DNA of 64,000 bases, taken from NCBI RefSeq assembly GCF_037482285.1, contig NZ_JBBEYB010000007.1:1-64000 (forward strand), in the 5' to 3' direction. The notes beneath the pieces are model-generated. The model did not search any database. It was given only the letters and a program-made list of their open reading frames with translations, and had not been told where the DNA came from. This DNA is from Aquabacterium sp029268225 (GTDB lineage Bacteria; Pseudomonadota; Gammaproteobacteria; Burkholderiales; Burkholderiaceae_C). Positions 17,599 through 26,384 of the stretch are shown here, in pieces (within the stretch, counting starts at the first letter, position 1; each line of letters begins with the position of its first letter). Made by a program: the position numbers and the translations under genes.

Positions 17599-17929
17599 TC
17601 GGGTTTTTTCGGGGGTGAAAGGCTGCAATTTGCCAAAACCCTGGAATAACCATCGAATACAGAGTAGAATCTCAGGCTTTGTTGGTGGGGCTTGTTGCAT
17701 GTTTGCAAAGAAGTCCGCCAGTTGAGCGTGTTCAGCAACGCTGTGCACACCGAGACAGGTCAGCCCGTATCCATCCGCGAATTCCGGACGTGGAACACGG
17801 GATCGGGCCCAGACCCTGGTGGCAGCGTGATGCAGATCTCTCCAGATCTTGTGTGGCGTACTGAATGGGCGAGGCTGGTGGCCATGTACTGGCCCTGTTG
17901 AATGCATTCATCCTGAAAGTGAATTTGTA
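17599..17929 (+). other. 331-bp gap between folK and rpsU, probably the rpsU promoter and leader
   Basis: No convincing gene is present; the open frames here lack ribosome sites and family features. TAGAAT at 17665-17670 is a good -10 candidate, which would give rpsU a leader of about 250 bases. No clear -35 box at standard spacing was found. Nothing else recognisable is seen. Confidence 0.4.
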
Positions 17930-18142
17930 ATGACGACCATCCGTGTCAAAGAAAACGAGCCGTTTGACGTTGCCCTGCGTCGCTTCAAGCGCACCATCGA
18001 AAAGCTGGGTCTGCTGACCGACCTGCGCGCCCGTGAGTTCTACGAGAAGCCCACGGCTGAACGCAAGCGCAAGAAGGCTGCCGCCGTCAAGCGCCACTAC
18101 AAGCGCGTGCGCAGCATGCAGCTGCCCAAGAAGCTGTACTGA
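17930..18142 (+). CDS. rpsU: 30S ribosomal protein S21
   Basis: A 70-residue, highly basic ribosomal protein that helps mRNA engage the 30S subunit. The sequence begins [20 protein letters not shown] and ends in basic residues with LPKKLY, as in other betaproteobacterial S21. The ATG at 17930 was chosen because it gives the conserved N-terminus; a longer frame upstream has no support. A strong terminator follows at 18206, separating it from the yqeY-like gene, although rpsU and yqeY are adjacent in many genomes. Confidence 0.97.
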
Positions 18143-18205
18143 TTGCTTCTTGATTGTCTGACTTTCGCCTCTTGCCGCAAGGCAACAGGCATGCAGGTCA
18201 AGACC

Positions 18206-18247
18206 AAAGCCCGCGCGGGGACGCCCATGCGGGCTTTTGCTTTTTTT
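18206..18247 (+). terminator. Rho-independent terminator after rpsU
   Basis: Perfect 9-bp stem AAAGCCCGC (18206-18214) with GCGGGCTTT (18229-18237), followed by TGC and seven T residues (18241-18247). Confidence 0.88.
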
Positions 18248-18276
18248 GACACGGATTTTTGACACGGGACTTCACC

Positions 18277-18723
18277 ATGAGCCTCAAGCAACGCATCACC
18301 GACGACATGAAGGCCGCCATGCGCGCCAAGGAAGCCGAGCGCCTGAACACCATCCGCATGCTGCTCGCAGCCATGAAGCAAAAGGAAGTGGATGAGCGCG
18401 TGGAGCTGGACGACCCCATGATCGTCGCCATCGTCGATAAGCTCATCAAGCAGCGCAAGGACGCGGCCCAGCAATACGAAGCGGGCGGTCGCCAGGACCT
18501 GGCTGACAAAGAAAAGAGCGAGATCGTGGTGCTGGAGGAGTACTTGCCTCAGCGTTTGAGCGCCGATGAAGTGGCCGCCGCGGTCAAGGCCATCGTGGCC
18601 GAGTTGGGCGCCTCGGGCCCTGGCGACATGGGCAAGGTCATGGGTGCCGTCAAGCAGCGCTTGGCGGGTCAGGCCGACATGGGTGTGGTGTCTGCCGCCG
18701 TCAAGGCCGCGCTGGCTGGTTGA
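18277..18723 (+). CDS. yqeY: GatB/YqeY domain protein
   Basis: A 148-residue protein of the YqeY family, related to the tail domain of the GatB amidotransferase subunit. It has the characteristic helical N-terminus (SLKQRITDDMKAAMRAKE), LEEYLPQRLS and the C-terminal GDMGKVMGAVKQRL...ADMGVVSAAVK. Function in bacteria without the GatCAB context is unclear; tRNA-related activity is presumed. The start at 18277 matches the family; the frame runs six codons further upstream. Confidence 0.92.
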   Translation: MSLKQRITDDMKAAMRAKEAERLNTIRMLLAAMKQKEVDERVELDDPMIVAIVDKLIKQRKDAAQQYEAGGRQDLADKEKSEIVVLEEYLPQRLSADEVAAAVKAIVAELGASGPGDMGKVMGAVKQRLAGQADMGVVSAAVKAALAG

Positions 18724-18789
18724 CCCCAGCGGCAACGCAGGGGCCGATCGAAGGCACAATCCAAACTCTCACCGTATGAAAGCCCGACC

Positions 18790-19143
18790 ATGAGTGATTC
18801 CGTGCCCCTGCAAGCCATTGCCGAAGATGTGTACACCGCCCCGCAACTGACCCCGGAAGCCATGGCTTCGGCAGCTGAAGCGGGTTTCAAGGCTGTACTG
18901 AACAACCGCCCGGACTTTGAAGGTGGTCCAGACCAGCCGACCAGTGCATCCATCGAAGCGGCAGCCAAAGCAGCAGGTTTGGCCTACGCCCACCTGCCAG
19001 TGCAGGGTGGCTATCAGTCCCCTGAGGAAATCGCCCAGTGCGCTGAGTTGCTCAAAACGCTGCCGCGCCCCTTGCTGATGTTCTGCCGCAGTGGCGCACG
19101 TTCGACCAAGCTGTATCAGCAGGCCATGTCGCTGGACGACTGA
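18790..19143 (+). CDS. TIGR01244/DUF442 family putative phosphatase or sulfurtransferase
   Basis: A 117-residue protein of the DUF442 family, which has a dual-specificity phosphatase-like fold and is also found fused to Blh beta-lactamase-like hydrolases. The active-site loop is C99-R-S-G-A-R104 after LLMF, and the N-terminal LTPEAMASAAEAGFKAVLNNRPD block is typical. In Blh-type systems the family acts in sulfide metabolism; no persulfide dioxygenase or rhodanese gene is beside it here, so the role is open. Confidence 0.85.
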   Translation: MSDSVPLQAIAEDVYTAPQLTPEAMASAAEAGFKAVLNNRPDFEGGPDQPTSASIEAAAKAAGLAYAHLPVQGGYQSPEEIAQCAELLKTLPRPLLMFCRSGARSTKLYQQAMSLDD

Positions 19144-19216
19144 GATGTGAGCCGACGACGGTCAACGCAGACCGGCGTGATCGTCGTCCGCCATCATGCG
19201 TGACGCCGTGAGGCGC

Positions 19217-19681
19217 TCAATGCGATGGTTGCGGTTCAGGGCGAGTGGCAAGATAGGCGCACAGCCCAACTAAGCCGGCACCGATACCCCAGGTCAATGG
19301 CCTGGAGCCCAATGCGACAGCCGTGAAGGCGCCGCTGACCGAGATGCCCGCAATGGCAGCGACCTTGCCCCGTCGCGTGATCTGCCGTCGCTCGACCCAC
19401 AACCGCAAACTGCGCCCATACCGAGGGTGGCCTAGCAGACGCTCACGCAACGCAGGATCCCCCTTGCCGTAGGCCCACACGCCCATGAGCAGGAACACCG
19501 TGGTGGGCAAGACCGGCACAAACGCGTTGACCAGACCGATCAGCACACACAAGCCACCCACTGTGCGCCAGGTCCGCTGCAGGGCGCGCTCACTCCAATC
19601 TGCCTGAGCCCCGAACGCGGGCAAAGGACGGATGCCGTGACCGACCTGGGCCGGCATGCGATGCAAGGAGCGCTGCGCCAT
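19217..19681 (-). CDS. DUF454 family inner membrane protein (YbaN-like)
   Basis: A 154-residue membrane protein with the DUF454 signature: a span with GLVNAFVPVLPTTVFLLMGVWAYGKG, then HPRYGRSLRLWVERRQITRRGKVAA, and two more spans near the C-terminus. The start at 19681 follows GGGAGA by 7 bases; a longer frame upstream would run into the pmbA terminator. Function is unknown; YbaN-type proteins are often near haem or iron genes, which are not seen here. Confidence 0.85.
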   Translation of the reverse strand: MAQRSLHRMPAQVGHGIRPLPAFGAQADWSERALQRTWRTVGGLCVLIGLVNAFVPVLPTTVFLLMGVWAYGKGDPALRERLLGHPRYGRSLRLWVERRQITRRGKVAAIAGISVSGAFTAVALGSRPLTWGIGAGLVGLCAYLATRPEPQPSH

Positions 19682-19739
19682 GGAATGATCTCCCACAAGG
19701 ATGGCTGTCATGCCATTGTCATGCCCTTGTGGTGTCTTG

Positions 19740-19769
19740 GAAAGCAAAATAGGGCCATTTCGGCCCTAT
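19740..19769 (-). terminator. Rho-independent terminator after pmbA
   Basis: On the minus strand the stem ATAGGGCC/GGCCCTAT (19769-19749) is followed by TTTTGCTTT. It lies 40 bp beyond the pmbA stop. Confidence 0.78.
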
Positions 19770-19808
19770 CTGCGTGATTTGCACGATCAATCGCGTGCGT
19801 CGCCGCGC

Positions 19809-21197
19809 TCAATGCCCGGCGATCTTCATTTTCTCGATCAGCACCGAACCGACCGTCTTGCTGCCATAGGTGTAGGCATCCGCACCGACGGCCACGATCT
19901 GCTGGAACATCTCGCCCAGATGACCGGCAATCGTGATCTCGTGGACCGGGTAGGCAATCTTGCCGTTCTCGACCCAGTAACCGGCGGCCCCGCGCGAGTA
20001 GTCGCCCGTCACGTAGTTCACGCCCTGGCCCATCAACTCCGTCACGAACAAGCCGGTGCCCAGCTTCTTCAGCATGGCCTTGAGGTTGTCCTTGGGGTCG
20101 GTGAGCTTGCTGCTCAGAACCAGATTTTGGGAGCCGCCCGCGTGGCCGGTGGTGTGCATGCCCAACTTGCGGGCAGAGTAGCTCGACAAGAAGTAGCCCT
20201 GCACGACGCCGTTCTTCACCACCTTGCGCTTGCGCGTCAGCACGCCTTCATCATCGAAGGGGGCGCTGCCCTTACCCTTGAGGATGTGTGGGTCTTCCAG
20301 GATGTCGATGTGCTTGGGGAAGATGGGCTTGCCCAGGCTGTCGACCAGGAAGGTGGCCTTGCGGTACAGGGCGCCACCGCTGACGGCCTGCACAAAACCG
20401 CCCAGCAAGCCAGCGGCCAGCGTGTTCTCGAACAGCACCGGCACCTCGCAGGTCGCAATCTTGCGAGACTTCAATCGCGACAGGGCGCGCTCGGCGGCGT
20501 AACGGCCCACCGCTTCGGGCTTGGCCATGTCACGGGCATCGCGCTCGGACGTGTACCAGAAGTCGCGCTGCATGTCGTTGCCACGGCCAGCAATGGGTGA
20601 AACCGACAGCGAATGTCGGGAGCTGGCGTAACCACCGCGGAACCCGCGGCTGTTGCCGGCCCAGAAGTGCGACTGTTGGGCAGAGACGCCCGCGCCCTCA
20701 GAGTTGGTGATGCGCGGATCCACCGACAAAGCAGCCTCTTCGCAGCGGCGCGAGAGCTCGGCGGCGCCCTCGGCGTCGATCGCCCAGGGGTGAAACAGGT
20801 CCAGATCGCGCTTGGCCTGGCGCGGCGTGGCCAGGTCTTCGGCATCGGGCAGGCCGGCCGCAGGGTCTTCCGCGGTGTAACGCGCAATGTCGTAGGCTGC
20901 GCGCACCGTTTGCTCCAGCGCCTGCGGTGAAAAGTCCGAAGTGCTTGCGTTACCGCGGCGCTGCCCCAGGTACACCGTCACGCCGATGGTCTTGTCGCGG
21001 TTGCGCTCAACGTTCTCGAGCTTGCCTTTGCGCACGGACACCGACAGGCCCATGCCTTCCGAAACCTCGGCCGCGGCGTCCGAAGCGCCCAGTTTCTTGG
21101 CCATGCCCAGCGTATCTTCGATCAGTTGCTGGAATTGTTCGCGGCTGTAGGCGAAGCCATTGGGCTTCTCGGAAGACTTGCTGGATTTGACGGCCAT
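19809..21197 (-). CDS. pmbA: Metalloprotease regulator PmbA/TldE
   Basis: Partner of TldD; the pair processes peptides such as microcin precursors and CcdA in E. coli. The 462 residues show the family blocks VRKGKLENVERNRDKTIGVTVYLGQRRGNASTSD (about 50-84, in part), NSEGAGVSAQQS, and the C-terminal GAAGYWVENGKIAYPVHEITIAGHL. The start at 21197 gives the usual N-terminus; the frame remains open far upstream, antisense to darP, without support. It is divergent from darP with 42 bp between start codons. Confidence 0.9.
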   Translation of the reverse strand: MAVKSSKSSEKPNGFAYSREQFQQLIEDTLGMAKKLGASDAAAEVSEGMGLSVSVRKGKLENVERNRDKTIGVTVYLGQRRGNASTSDFSPQALEQTVRAAYDIARYTAEDPAAGLPDAEDLATPRQAKRDLDLFHPWAIDAEGAAELSRRCEEAALSVDPRITNSEGAGVSAQQSHFWAGNSRGFRGGYASSRHSLSVSPIAGRGNDMQRDFWYTSERDARDMAKPEAVGRYAAERALSRLKSRKIATCEVPVLFENTLAAGLLGGFVQAVSGGALYRKATFLVDSLGKPIFPKHIDILEDPHILKGKGSAPFDDEGVLTRKRKVVKNGVVQGYFLSSYSARKLGMHTTGHAGGSQNLVLSSKLTDPKDNLKAMLKKLGTGLFVTELMGQGVNYVTGDYSRGAAGYWVENGKIAYPVHEITIAGHLGEMFQQIVAVGADAYTYGSKTVGSVLIEKMKIAGH

Positions 21198-21239
21198 GTT
21201 GTGGTTTGTGAATGAGTGCACCCGTATCATAGCGAGGAC

Positions 21240-21827
21240 ATGAATTCGAAACATTCCCACTCCTACGACGGGTACGATCCCGAGGACGATCAAGACGACC
21301 GTCCGCCCAGCAAAAGCATGCTCAAGCGTGCCAGTCAGGAACTGCAGGCCTTGGGGCAGCAGTTGCTGGACATGCCTGACAGCCGGCTGATCGAGATCGA
21401 CATGCCCGAACGGCTGCGCGACGCCCTGGCCGACTACAAGAAGACCCGCTCCTTCGAGGGCAAGCGCCGCCAGTTGCAGTTCATCGGCAAGGTGATGCGT
21501 GAGGTTGACTCCGAGCCTTTGCGCGAAGCCGTGGCCCAGTACCAACTGGGGCATGCCCACAATGCCTTGGCCTTGCACCAGGCCGAGCGCTGGCGCGCCG
21601 AGCTGATCGCCGATGACAAGGATGCCGTCACCCGCTGGGTCGCCGACTTCCCGGACACCGACGTGCAGCAACTGCGCACCCTGATCCGCAATGCGCGCAA
21701 GGATGCCTCGCTGGACCCGGAAAAGCGCAATGGCCGGGCGTTTCGCGAGCTGTTCCAGTTCATCAAGCGCGCCATGGAGTCGCAGGACGACGAGGGCGGG
21801 CCGGCAGGGCAGGGCGACGACGCATGA
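21240..21827 (+). CDS. darP: Ribosome biogenesis factor DarP (YjgA, DUF615)
   Basis: A 195-residue charged helical protein of the YjgA family, which binds late 50S ribosomal precursors. Recognisable are PPSKSMLKRASQELQALGQQL, the stretch RLIEIDMPERLRDALADYKK, and KRRQLQFIGKVMR. The C-terminus is acidic. It overlaps mog by four bases (ATGA). TATCAT at 21225-21230 is followed by GAGGAC, a weak ribosome site. Confidence 0.92.
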   Translation: MNSKHSHSYDGYDPEDDQDDRPPSKSMLKRASQELQALGQQLLDMPDSRLIEIDMPERLRDALADYKKTRSFEGKRRQLQFIGKVMREVDSEPLREAVAQYQLGHAHNALALHQAERWRAELIADDKDAVTRWVADFPDTDVQQLRTLIRNARKDASLDPEKRNGRAFRELFQFIKRAMESQDDEGGPAGQGDDA

Positions 21828-22447
21828 GTGACACGCCCGCCTACGAGTTGGACCTTGTTCGCATCGGCGTCGTGTCCATCAGCGACCGCGCCAGCAGCGG
21901 CGTCTATGAAGACAAGGGCCTGCCCGCCTTGCAGGATTGGCTCGGGCGGGCCGTGCGCAACCCGATTGAATGGGTGCCACGACTGATCGCCGACGAGCGT
22001 GACGTCATCGCCAACACTTTGCGTGACTTGGTCGACAACGCCGGGTGCCATCTGGTGCTGACCACAGGCGGCACCGGCCCTTCACCGCGCGACGTGACGC
22101 CCGAAGCCACACTGGACGTGGCCGACAAGGAAATGCCTGGCTTCGGTGAGCAGATGCGCCAGATCAGCCTGCGATTTGTGCCCACGGCCATTCTGTCGCG
22201 CCAGACGGCGGTCATCCGCAAGCAGGCACTGATCCTGAACTTGCCTGGACAGCCCAAGTCGATTGCCGAAACACTGGAAGGGCTGAAGGATGCGGGCGGT
22301 CAATCGCTGGTGCCGGGCATCTTTGCGGCCGTCCCTTACTGCATCGATTTGATTGGCGGCCCGTACATCGAAAGCCGCCCGGAGGTGTGTGCAGCATTCC
22401 GGCCGAAGTCGGCCATCCGGCCCTCAGGTCATGCGCCCCACAAATGA
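21824..22447 (+). CDS. mog: Molybdopterin adenylyltransferase Mog
   Basis: Adenylates molybdopterin before molybdate insertion. The 207-residue protein has the MoCF fold motifs RIGVVSISDRASSGVYEDKG, LTTGGTGPSPRDVTPEAT and the C-terminal NLPGQPKS and FAAVPYCIDLIGG blocks. It is coupled to darP by a stop/start overlap. Together with mobA at 60420 it supports molybdoenzymes such as the NasA nitrate reductase in this window. Confidence 0.93.
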   Translation: MSDTPAYELDLVRIGVVSISDRASSGVYEDKGLPALQDWLGRAVRNPIEWVPRLIADERDVIANTLRDLVDNAGCHLVLTTGGTGPSPRDVTPEATLDVADKEMPGFGEQMRQISLRFVPTAILSRQTAVIRKQALILNLPGQPKSIAETLEGLKDAGGQSLVPGIFAAVPYCIDLIGGPYIESRPEVCAAFRPKSAIRPSGHAPHK

Positions 22448-22525
22448 GTGCAGATTCAGATAATTCATTTGATTCATTGAGGGCGGCTTTCTACACTCCT
22501 TGATCCAAAGAGGAGACCCCCGCCC

Positions 22526-23611
22526 ATGAGCGACGTCAAGAACGACACACTGATCGACCATGCCGGCCAGGTACGCGCCGGCGAAGAGGTGGACCTGGCA
22601 AAAGTCACGGCCTACCTGAAGGCGCAGGGCCTGGACCTGCAGGGCGAGCCCGAGCTGCAACAGTTCCCCGGTGGCGCGTCCAACCTGACCTATCTGGTGC
22701 ACTATGCCAACCAGGATCTCATCCTGCGCCGCCCACCGTTCGGCCACATCGCCAAGTCTGCCCACGATGTGGTGCGCGAGGCGGTGATCATGCGCCAACT
22801 CAAGCCCGTGTACCCCAAGGTGCCCGAGATCTTCGCCATCTGCGAAGACACGGATGTCATCGGTGCGCCGTTCTATGTGATGGAGCGCCTGGTGGGCGTC
22901 ATTCCCCGCCAGAACCTGCAGCCCGAGTTGGGCCTGGACGAAGCCAAGACCCGCCAGCTTTGCCTGAACGTGCTCGACACCCTGATCGACCTGCACAAGC
23001 TCGACCCCAAGGCCGCCGGCCTGGACAGCCTGGGCAAGGGCGAAGGTTATGTTGCGCGTCAGGTCGAAGGCTGGAGCAAGCGTTACCGTGCCGCGCGCAC
23101 CGACGACGTCGGTGATTTCGAAGTGGTCATGCAATGGCTGCATGACAAGCAGCCCCAGCAGGAAGTGGCGATCAGCCTGATCCACAACGACTTCCGCTTC
23201 GATAACGTCGTGCTGGACGTGAACGATCCGCTCAAGGTGATCGGCGTGCTGGACTGGGAAATGGCCACCCTGGGCGACCCGCTGATGGACCTGGGCAGCT
23301 CGCTGGCGTACTGGGTGCAGGCAGATGACGACAAGTTCATGCAGGGCTCGCGTCGCCAGCCGACCAATGCGCCCGGCATGCTGACCCGTGAGGAAGTGAT
23401 CCGCTACTACGGTGAGAAGACCGGCTTCAGCGTCGCGAACTTCGACTTCTACACGGTGTATGGCCTGTTCCGCCTGGCGGGCATCGCCCAGCAGATCTAC
23501 AAGCGCTTCAAGGAAGGCAATGCCCGCAACCCGGTGTTTGCGACCTTCGGCCCCTTCGTGAAGTACCTGGAACAACGCTGTCTGGGCATCATCGCCAAAT
23601 CGGCCCTGTGA
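22526..23611 (+). CDS. Phosphotransferase family protein (aminoglycoside phosphotransferase-like)
   Basis: A 361-residue kinase-like protein resembling the N-terminal domain of ACAD10/ACAD11, which phosphorylates 4-hydroxyacyl-CoA in fatty acid breakdown. Seen are QFPGGASNLTYLV (nucleotide loop), LILRRPPFG, the catalytic HNDFRFDNVVLD, and DWEMATLGDPLMDLG. GAGGAGA precedes the ATG. The SDR gene follows after 42 bp, and the pair probably acts together in acyl-CoA metabolism; this is an inference from family context. Confidence 0.87.
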   Translation: MSDVKNDTLIDHAGQVRAGEEVDLAKVTAYLKAQGLDLQGEPELQQFPGGASNLTYLVHYANQDLILRRPPFGHIAKSAHDVVREAVIMRQLKPVYPKVPEIFAICEDTDVIGAPFYVMERLVGVIPRQNLQPELGLDEAKTRQLCLNVLDTLIDLHKLDPKAAGLDSLGKGEGYVARQVEGWSKRYRAARTDDVGDFEVVMQWLHDKQPQQEVAISLIHNDFRFDNVVLDVNDPLKVIGVLDWEMATLGDPLMDLGSSLAYWVQADDDKFMQGSRRQPTNAPGMLTREEVIRYYGEKTGFSVANFDFYTVYGLFRLAGIAQQIYKRFKEGNARNPVFATFGPFVKYLEQRCLGIIAKSAL

Positions 23612-23653
23612 ACCCCGCGTCCTGCCATTTCATCGCATCCTGAGATTCCCAAA

Positions 23654-24424
23654 ATGAGCATCCCCAATACGTTCGATCTATCTGGCAAGATTGCCCTGGT
23701 CACAGGCTCCAGCCGCGGCATCGGTGAGGCCATCGCCCGCCTGCTGGCCGCCCACGGCGCGCACGTCATCATTTCCAGCCGCAAGGCCGAGCCCTGCGAA
23801 GCCGTAGCGGCCTCCATCCGCGAAGCCGGTGGCAAGGCCTCGGTCCTGGCCTGCCACGTGGGCGAGATGGAGCAGATCGACGCGACGTTCAAGGCCATCG
23901 AACAGCAGTTTGGTCGCCTCGACATCCTCGTCAACAACGCCGCGACCAATCCCTACTTCGGCCACATCACCGACACCGATCTGAGTGCTTTCCAGAAGAC
24001 GGTGGATGTGAACATCCGCGGCTACTTCTTCATGTGCTCGGCCGGTGCCAAGCTCATGCACAAGAACGGCGGCGGCTCGATCATCAACATCGCCTCGGTC
24101 AATGGTGTGATTCCAGGCATGGCCCAGGGCATCTACTCCATCACCAAGGCCGCGGTGATCTCGATGACGCACGCCTTCGCCAAGGAGTGCGCCCCGATGA
24201 AGGTGCGCGTGAACGCCATCCTGCCAGGTGCAACGGACACCAAGTTCGCTTCGGCCTTGACCACCAACGATGCCATCTTGAAGATGGTCATGGCGCACAC
24301 GCCGATGAACCGTGTGGCAGACCCGTCGGAGATGGCCGGCGCGGCGCTGTACCTTGCTTCGGACGCGGCCAGTTACACCACGGGCACTTGTCTGAACGTG
24401 GACGGCGGCTACCTGCTGGCCTGA
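23654..24424 (+). CDS. SDR family oxidoreductase
   Basis: A 256-residue short-chain dehydrogenase. The cofactor motif is T17-G-S-S-R-G-I-G24, NNAATNP is the adenine-ring region, the catalytic tyrosine and lysine lie in YSITK, and the C-terminus ends YTTGTCLNVDGGYLLA. It lies 42 bp after the phosphotransferase gene and likely shares its transcript. The substrate is unknown; a 3-hydroxyacyl-type or gluconate-type reaction is possible. Confidence 0.92.
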   Translation: MSIPNTFDLSGKIALVTGSSRGIGEAIARLLAAHGAHVIISSRKAEPCEAVAASIREAGGKASVLACHVGEMEQIDATFKAIEQQFGRLDILVNNAATNPYFGHITDTDLSAFQKTVDVNIRGYFFMCSAGAKLMHKNGGGSIINIASVNGVIPGMAQGIYSITKAAVISMTHAFAKECAPMKVRVNAILPGATDTKFASALTTNDAILKMVMAHTPMNRVADPSEMAGAALYLASDAASYTTGTCLNVDGGYLLA

Positions 24425-24474
24425 TCGGCGCAGTGGCGCAACGGCGCCATCGGCAAGCGATAACTTGCCCGCAC

Positions 24475-24505
24475 CAAACAAAACGGGGTCCTGATGGACC
24501 CCGTT
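24475..24505 (-). terminator. Terminator between SDR and cysE genes
   Basis: A perfect 10-bp stem AACGGGGTCC (24482-24491) with GGACCCCGTT (24496-24505), loop TGAT. On the minus strand it is followed by TTGTTTGG, so it mainly serves cysE; on the plus strand there is no T run. Confidence 0.7.
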
Positions 24506-24538
24506 GCCATTGAGCCGCCCGATTCAGCCGGCTGCGCT

Positions 24539-25333
24539 TCACACCAGCTTGTTGAGCCCGTCCGCGTCAAAGCGCTCGGTCTTTTGCGCATCGTCGGGCA
24601 TGCAGTCGCGTCCGGCCTGGGTCTGGGCACAGTCGGCCAGCTTTTCAATTGCGCGCCACAGCTGGGTGATCTGGTGCTCGTGCCCAGCGGCGTGGTCGAT
24701 CAGGCCTCGCAGCGCTTGCGACAAGGGGTCGTCACCGCCGGTCATGCCATAGGCCGAGAAGCCCATGCGGGCAGCAGCGGCCTCACGCTCGGCCTGCTTT
24801 TCATCGACCACCGCTTGCTTGACGATGATGCGCGCGGGGTTGCCCACGGCCGTGGCACCTGCAGGCACCTCTTTGGTCACCACGGCGTTCGAGCCCACGC
24901 GGGCACCGTCGCCCACCGTGAAGCCACCGAGCACCTGCGCATTGGCGCCGACGATCACGCCCTTGCCCAGCGTCGGGTGGCGCTTGGTGCCTTTGCTCAA
25001 GGACGTGCCACCCAGGGTCACGCCCTGGTAAATGGTGCAGTCATCGCCCACGATAGCGGTCTCACCCACGACCACGCCCATGCCGTGGTCGATGAACACG
25101 CGGCGGCCGATCTGCGCGCCGGGGTGGATTTCGATGCCCGTGAAAAAGCGCGACCAGTGCGAGATCCAGCGCCCGAGCCACTTCAAACCATGCGTCCAGC
25201 ACCAGTGTGCGCCACGGTGGAAGGTGAGGGCGTGCAAGCCGGGATAACAGGTCAGCACCTCCCAGGCGGTGCGTGCCGCGGGGTCACGTTCCAGGATGCA
25301 GGCAACATCTTCTCGCAGTCTGGCGAAGAGCAT
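24539..25333 (-). CDS. cysE: Serine O-acetyltransferase
   Basis: Makes O-acetylserine from serine and acetyl-CoA, the committed step to cysteine. The 264 residues have the helical N-terminal domain (MLFARLREDVACILERDPAAR), then a left-handed beta-helix of hexapeptide repeats with IHPGAQIGRRVFIDHGMGVVVGE (in part) and ARIVGNPAR-type end region. The C-terminal tail after about 185 is longer than in short plant-type CysE and contains a predicted helix. A hairpin terminator follows. Confidence 0.93.
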   Translation of the reverse strand: MLFARLREDVACILERDPAARTAWEVLTCYPGLHALTFHRGAHWCWTHGLKWLGRWISHWSRFFTGIEIHPGAQIGRRVFIDHGMGVVVGETAIVGDDCTIYQGVTLGGTSLSKGTKRHPTLGKGVIVGANAQVLGGFTVGDGARVGSNAVVTKEVPAGATAVGNPARIIVKQAVVDEKQAEREAAAARMGFSAYGMTGGDDPLSQALRGLIDHAAGHEHQITQLWRAIEKLADCAQTQAGRDCMPDDAQKTERFDADGLNKLV

Positions 25334-25464
25334 GAGGTGGCTTATTTGTTTTTCGTATCAGGGTCTGCCAGTGTAGCGGGCGGCAGAAACATCGCACGGT
25401 GAAGGGGCAGCCGTCGCCGGGCTCCTTGTTTCGCATCAAAAAGGGCAACACCAGGTGCCGCGCA

Positions 25465-26205
25465 TCAATCTCTGCATCGGTCCAGAATGGCCTTGGCCAT
25501 GCCGCGCAGCACATGGATCTCCTCCTGACGCAACTCCGCGCGGTTGAGCAACTGGTTCAGGCGGGGCATGAGCTTCTTGGGCGCCTTGGGGTCGAGAAAG
25601 TCCAATGCAACCAAGGCCTGCTCCCAGTGTTGCAAAGCACCTTGAACGGCCTTGCCGTCGGCCAGATCCGGGCTGGGCGTGCGCGACTGCACCGGAAAGC
25701 CGCCCAAGGCCTGGCGCCACTCGTAGGACAGCAACTGCACAGCCTGCGACAGGTTCAAGGAGCCGTAATCCGGGTTGGTGGGAATGCTCAACACCGCGTG
25801 GCAGCGGTACACGTCTTCATTGGCCATGCCATAGCGCTCGCTCCCGAACACGAAGCCCACGCGCTGTGCCGGCTCCTGCTTGGCCAGCGCCGCCAGACCT
25901 TCCCGCGGCGTGAGGGTAGGGGGGCCGAAGTCGCGCGGCGTCATCGCTGTGCCAATCGCATACGTCACGCCATCCAGCGCCTCCGCCAGGGTGTCCACGA
26001 TGCGGGCGCGCACCAGGATGTCGGCCGCACCGCTGGCCATGGCCACGGTCTCTTCCTGGATCAGCACGTCCGCAAAGCGGGGCCGCACCAGCACCAGATC
26101 AGAAAAGCCCATCACCTTCATCGCCCGCGCGGTGGCCCCCACATTGCCTGGATGGCTGGTGCCGATCAGGATGAAACGGGTGGGGTCTGTGGTGGATTCG
26201 GTCAT
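25465..26205 (-). CDS. trmJ: tRNA (cytidine/uridine-2'-O-)-methyltransferase TrmJ
   Basis: SPOUT-family enzyme that methylates the 2'-O of residue 32 in tRNA. Family motifs are ILIGTSHPGNVGATARAMK near the N-terminus, LVRPRF, and the C-terminal knot FGSERYGMANEDVYRCHAVLSIPTNP (in part) with SLNLSQAVQLLSYEW. The 246-residue length is typical. The gene diverges from suhB; in many betaproteobacteria trmJ and suhB are also divergent neighbours. Confidence 0.93.
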   Translation of the reverse strand: MTESTTDPTRFILIGTSHPGNVGATARAMKVMGFSDLVLVRPRFADVLIQEETVAMASGAADILVRARIVDTLAEALDGVTYAIGTAMTPRDFGPPTLTPREGLAALAKQEPAQRVGFVFGSERYGMANEDVYRCHAVLSIPTNPDYGSLNLSQAVQLLSYEWRQALGGFPVQSRTPSPDLADGKAVQGALQHWEQALVALDFLDPKAPKKLMPRLNQLLNRAELRQEEIHVLRGMAKAILDRCRD

Positions 26206-26384
26206 GACGCAGGGGGAGTCCGTGAAAAAGGGGATGCAAAAAATACGGGCCTTCTATAGAATTATCGTTTCCCCTCGCTCTTTGATCACCGCTGCGCCCC
26301 TTCCCGCTTGCGAACAGCTTGTCTGTGCGCGGTGGTCAACTGCTTACCCGGTCCGTTTGTCGGCCCGGTTTCCAAGGTCAAACC

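Noticed and set aside
17630..17670. TTGCCA at 17630-17635 as -35 partner of TAGAAT at 17665
   Set aside because: The spacing is 29 bp, too long for a standard sigma-70 promoter.
17692..17901. 69-codon open frame before rpsU
   Set aside because: No ribosome site, no family resemblance, and it lies in the probable rpsU leader.
22424..23575. Minus-strand open frame antisense to the phosphotransferase gene
   Set aside because: His/Gln/Val-rich shadow of a real gene; no ribosome site or domain.
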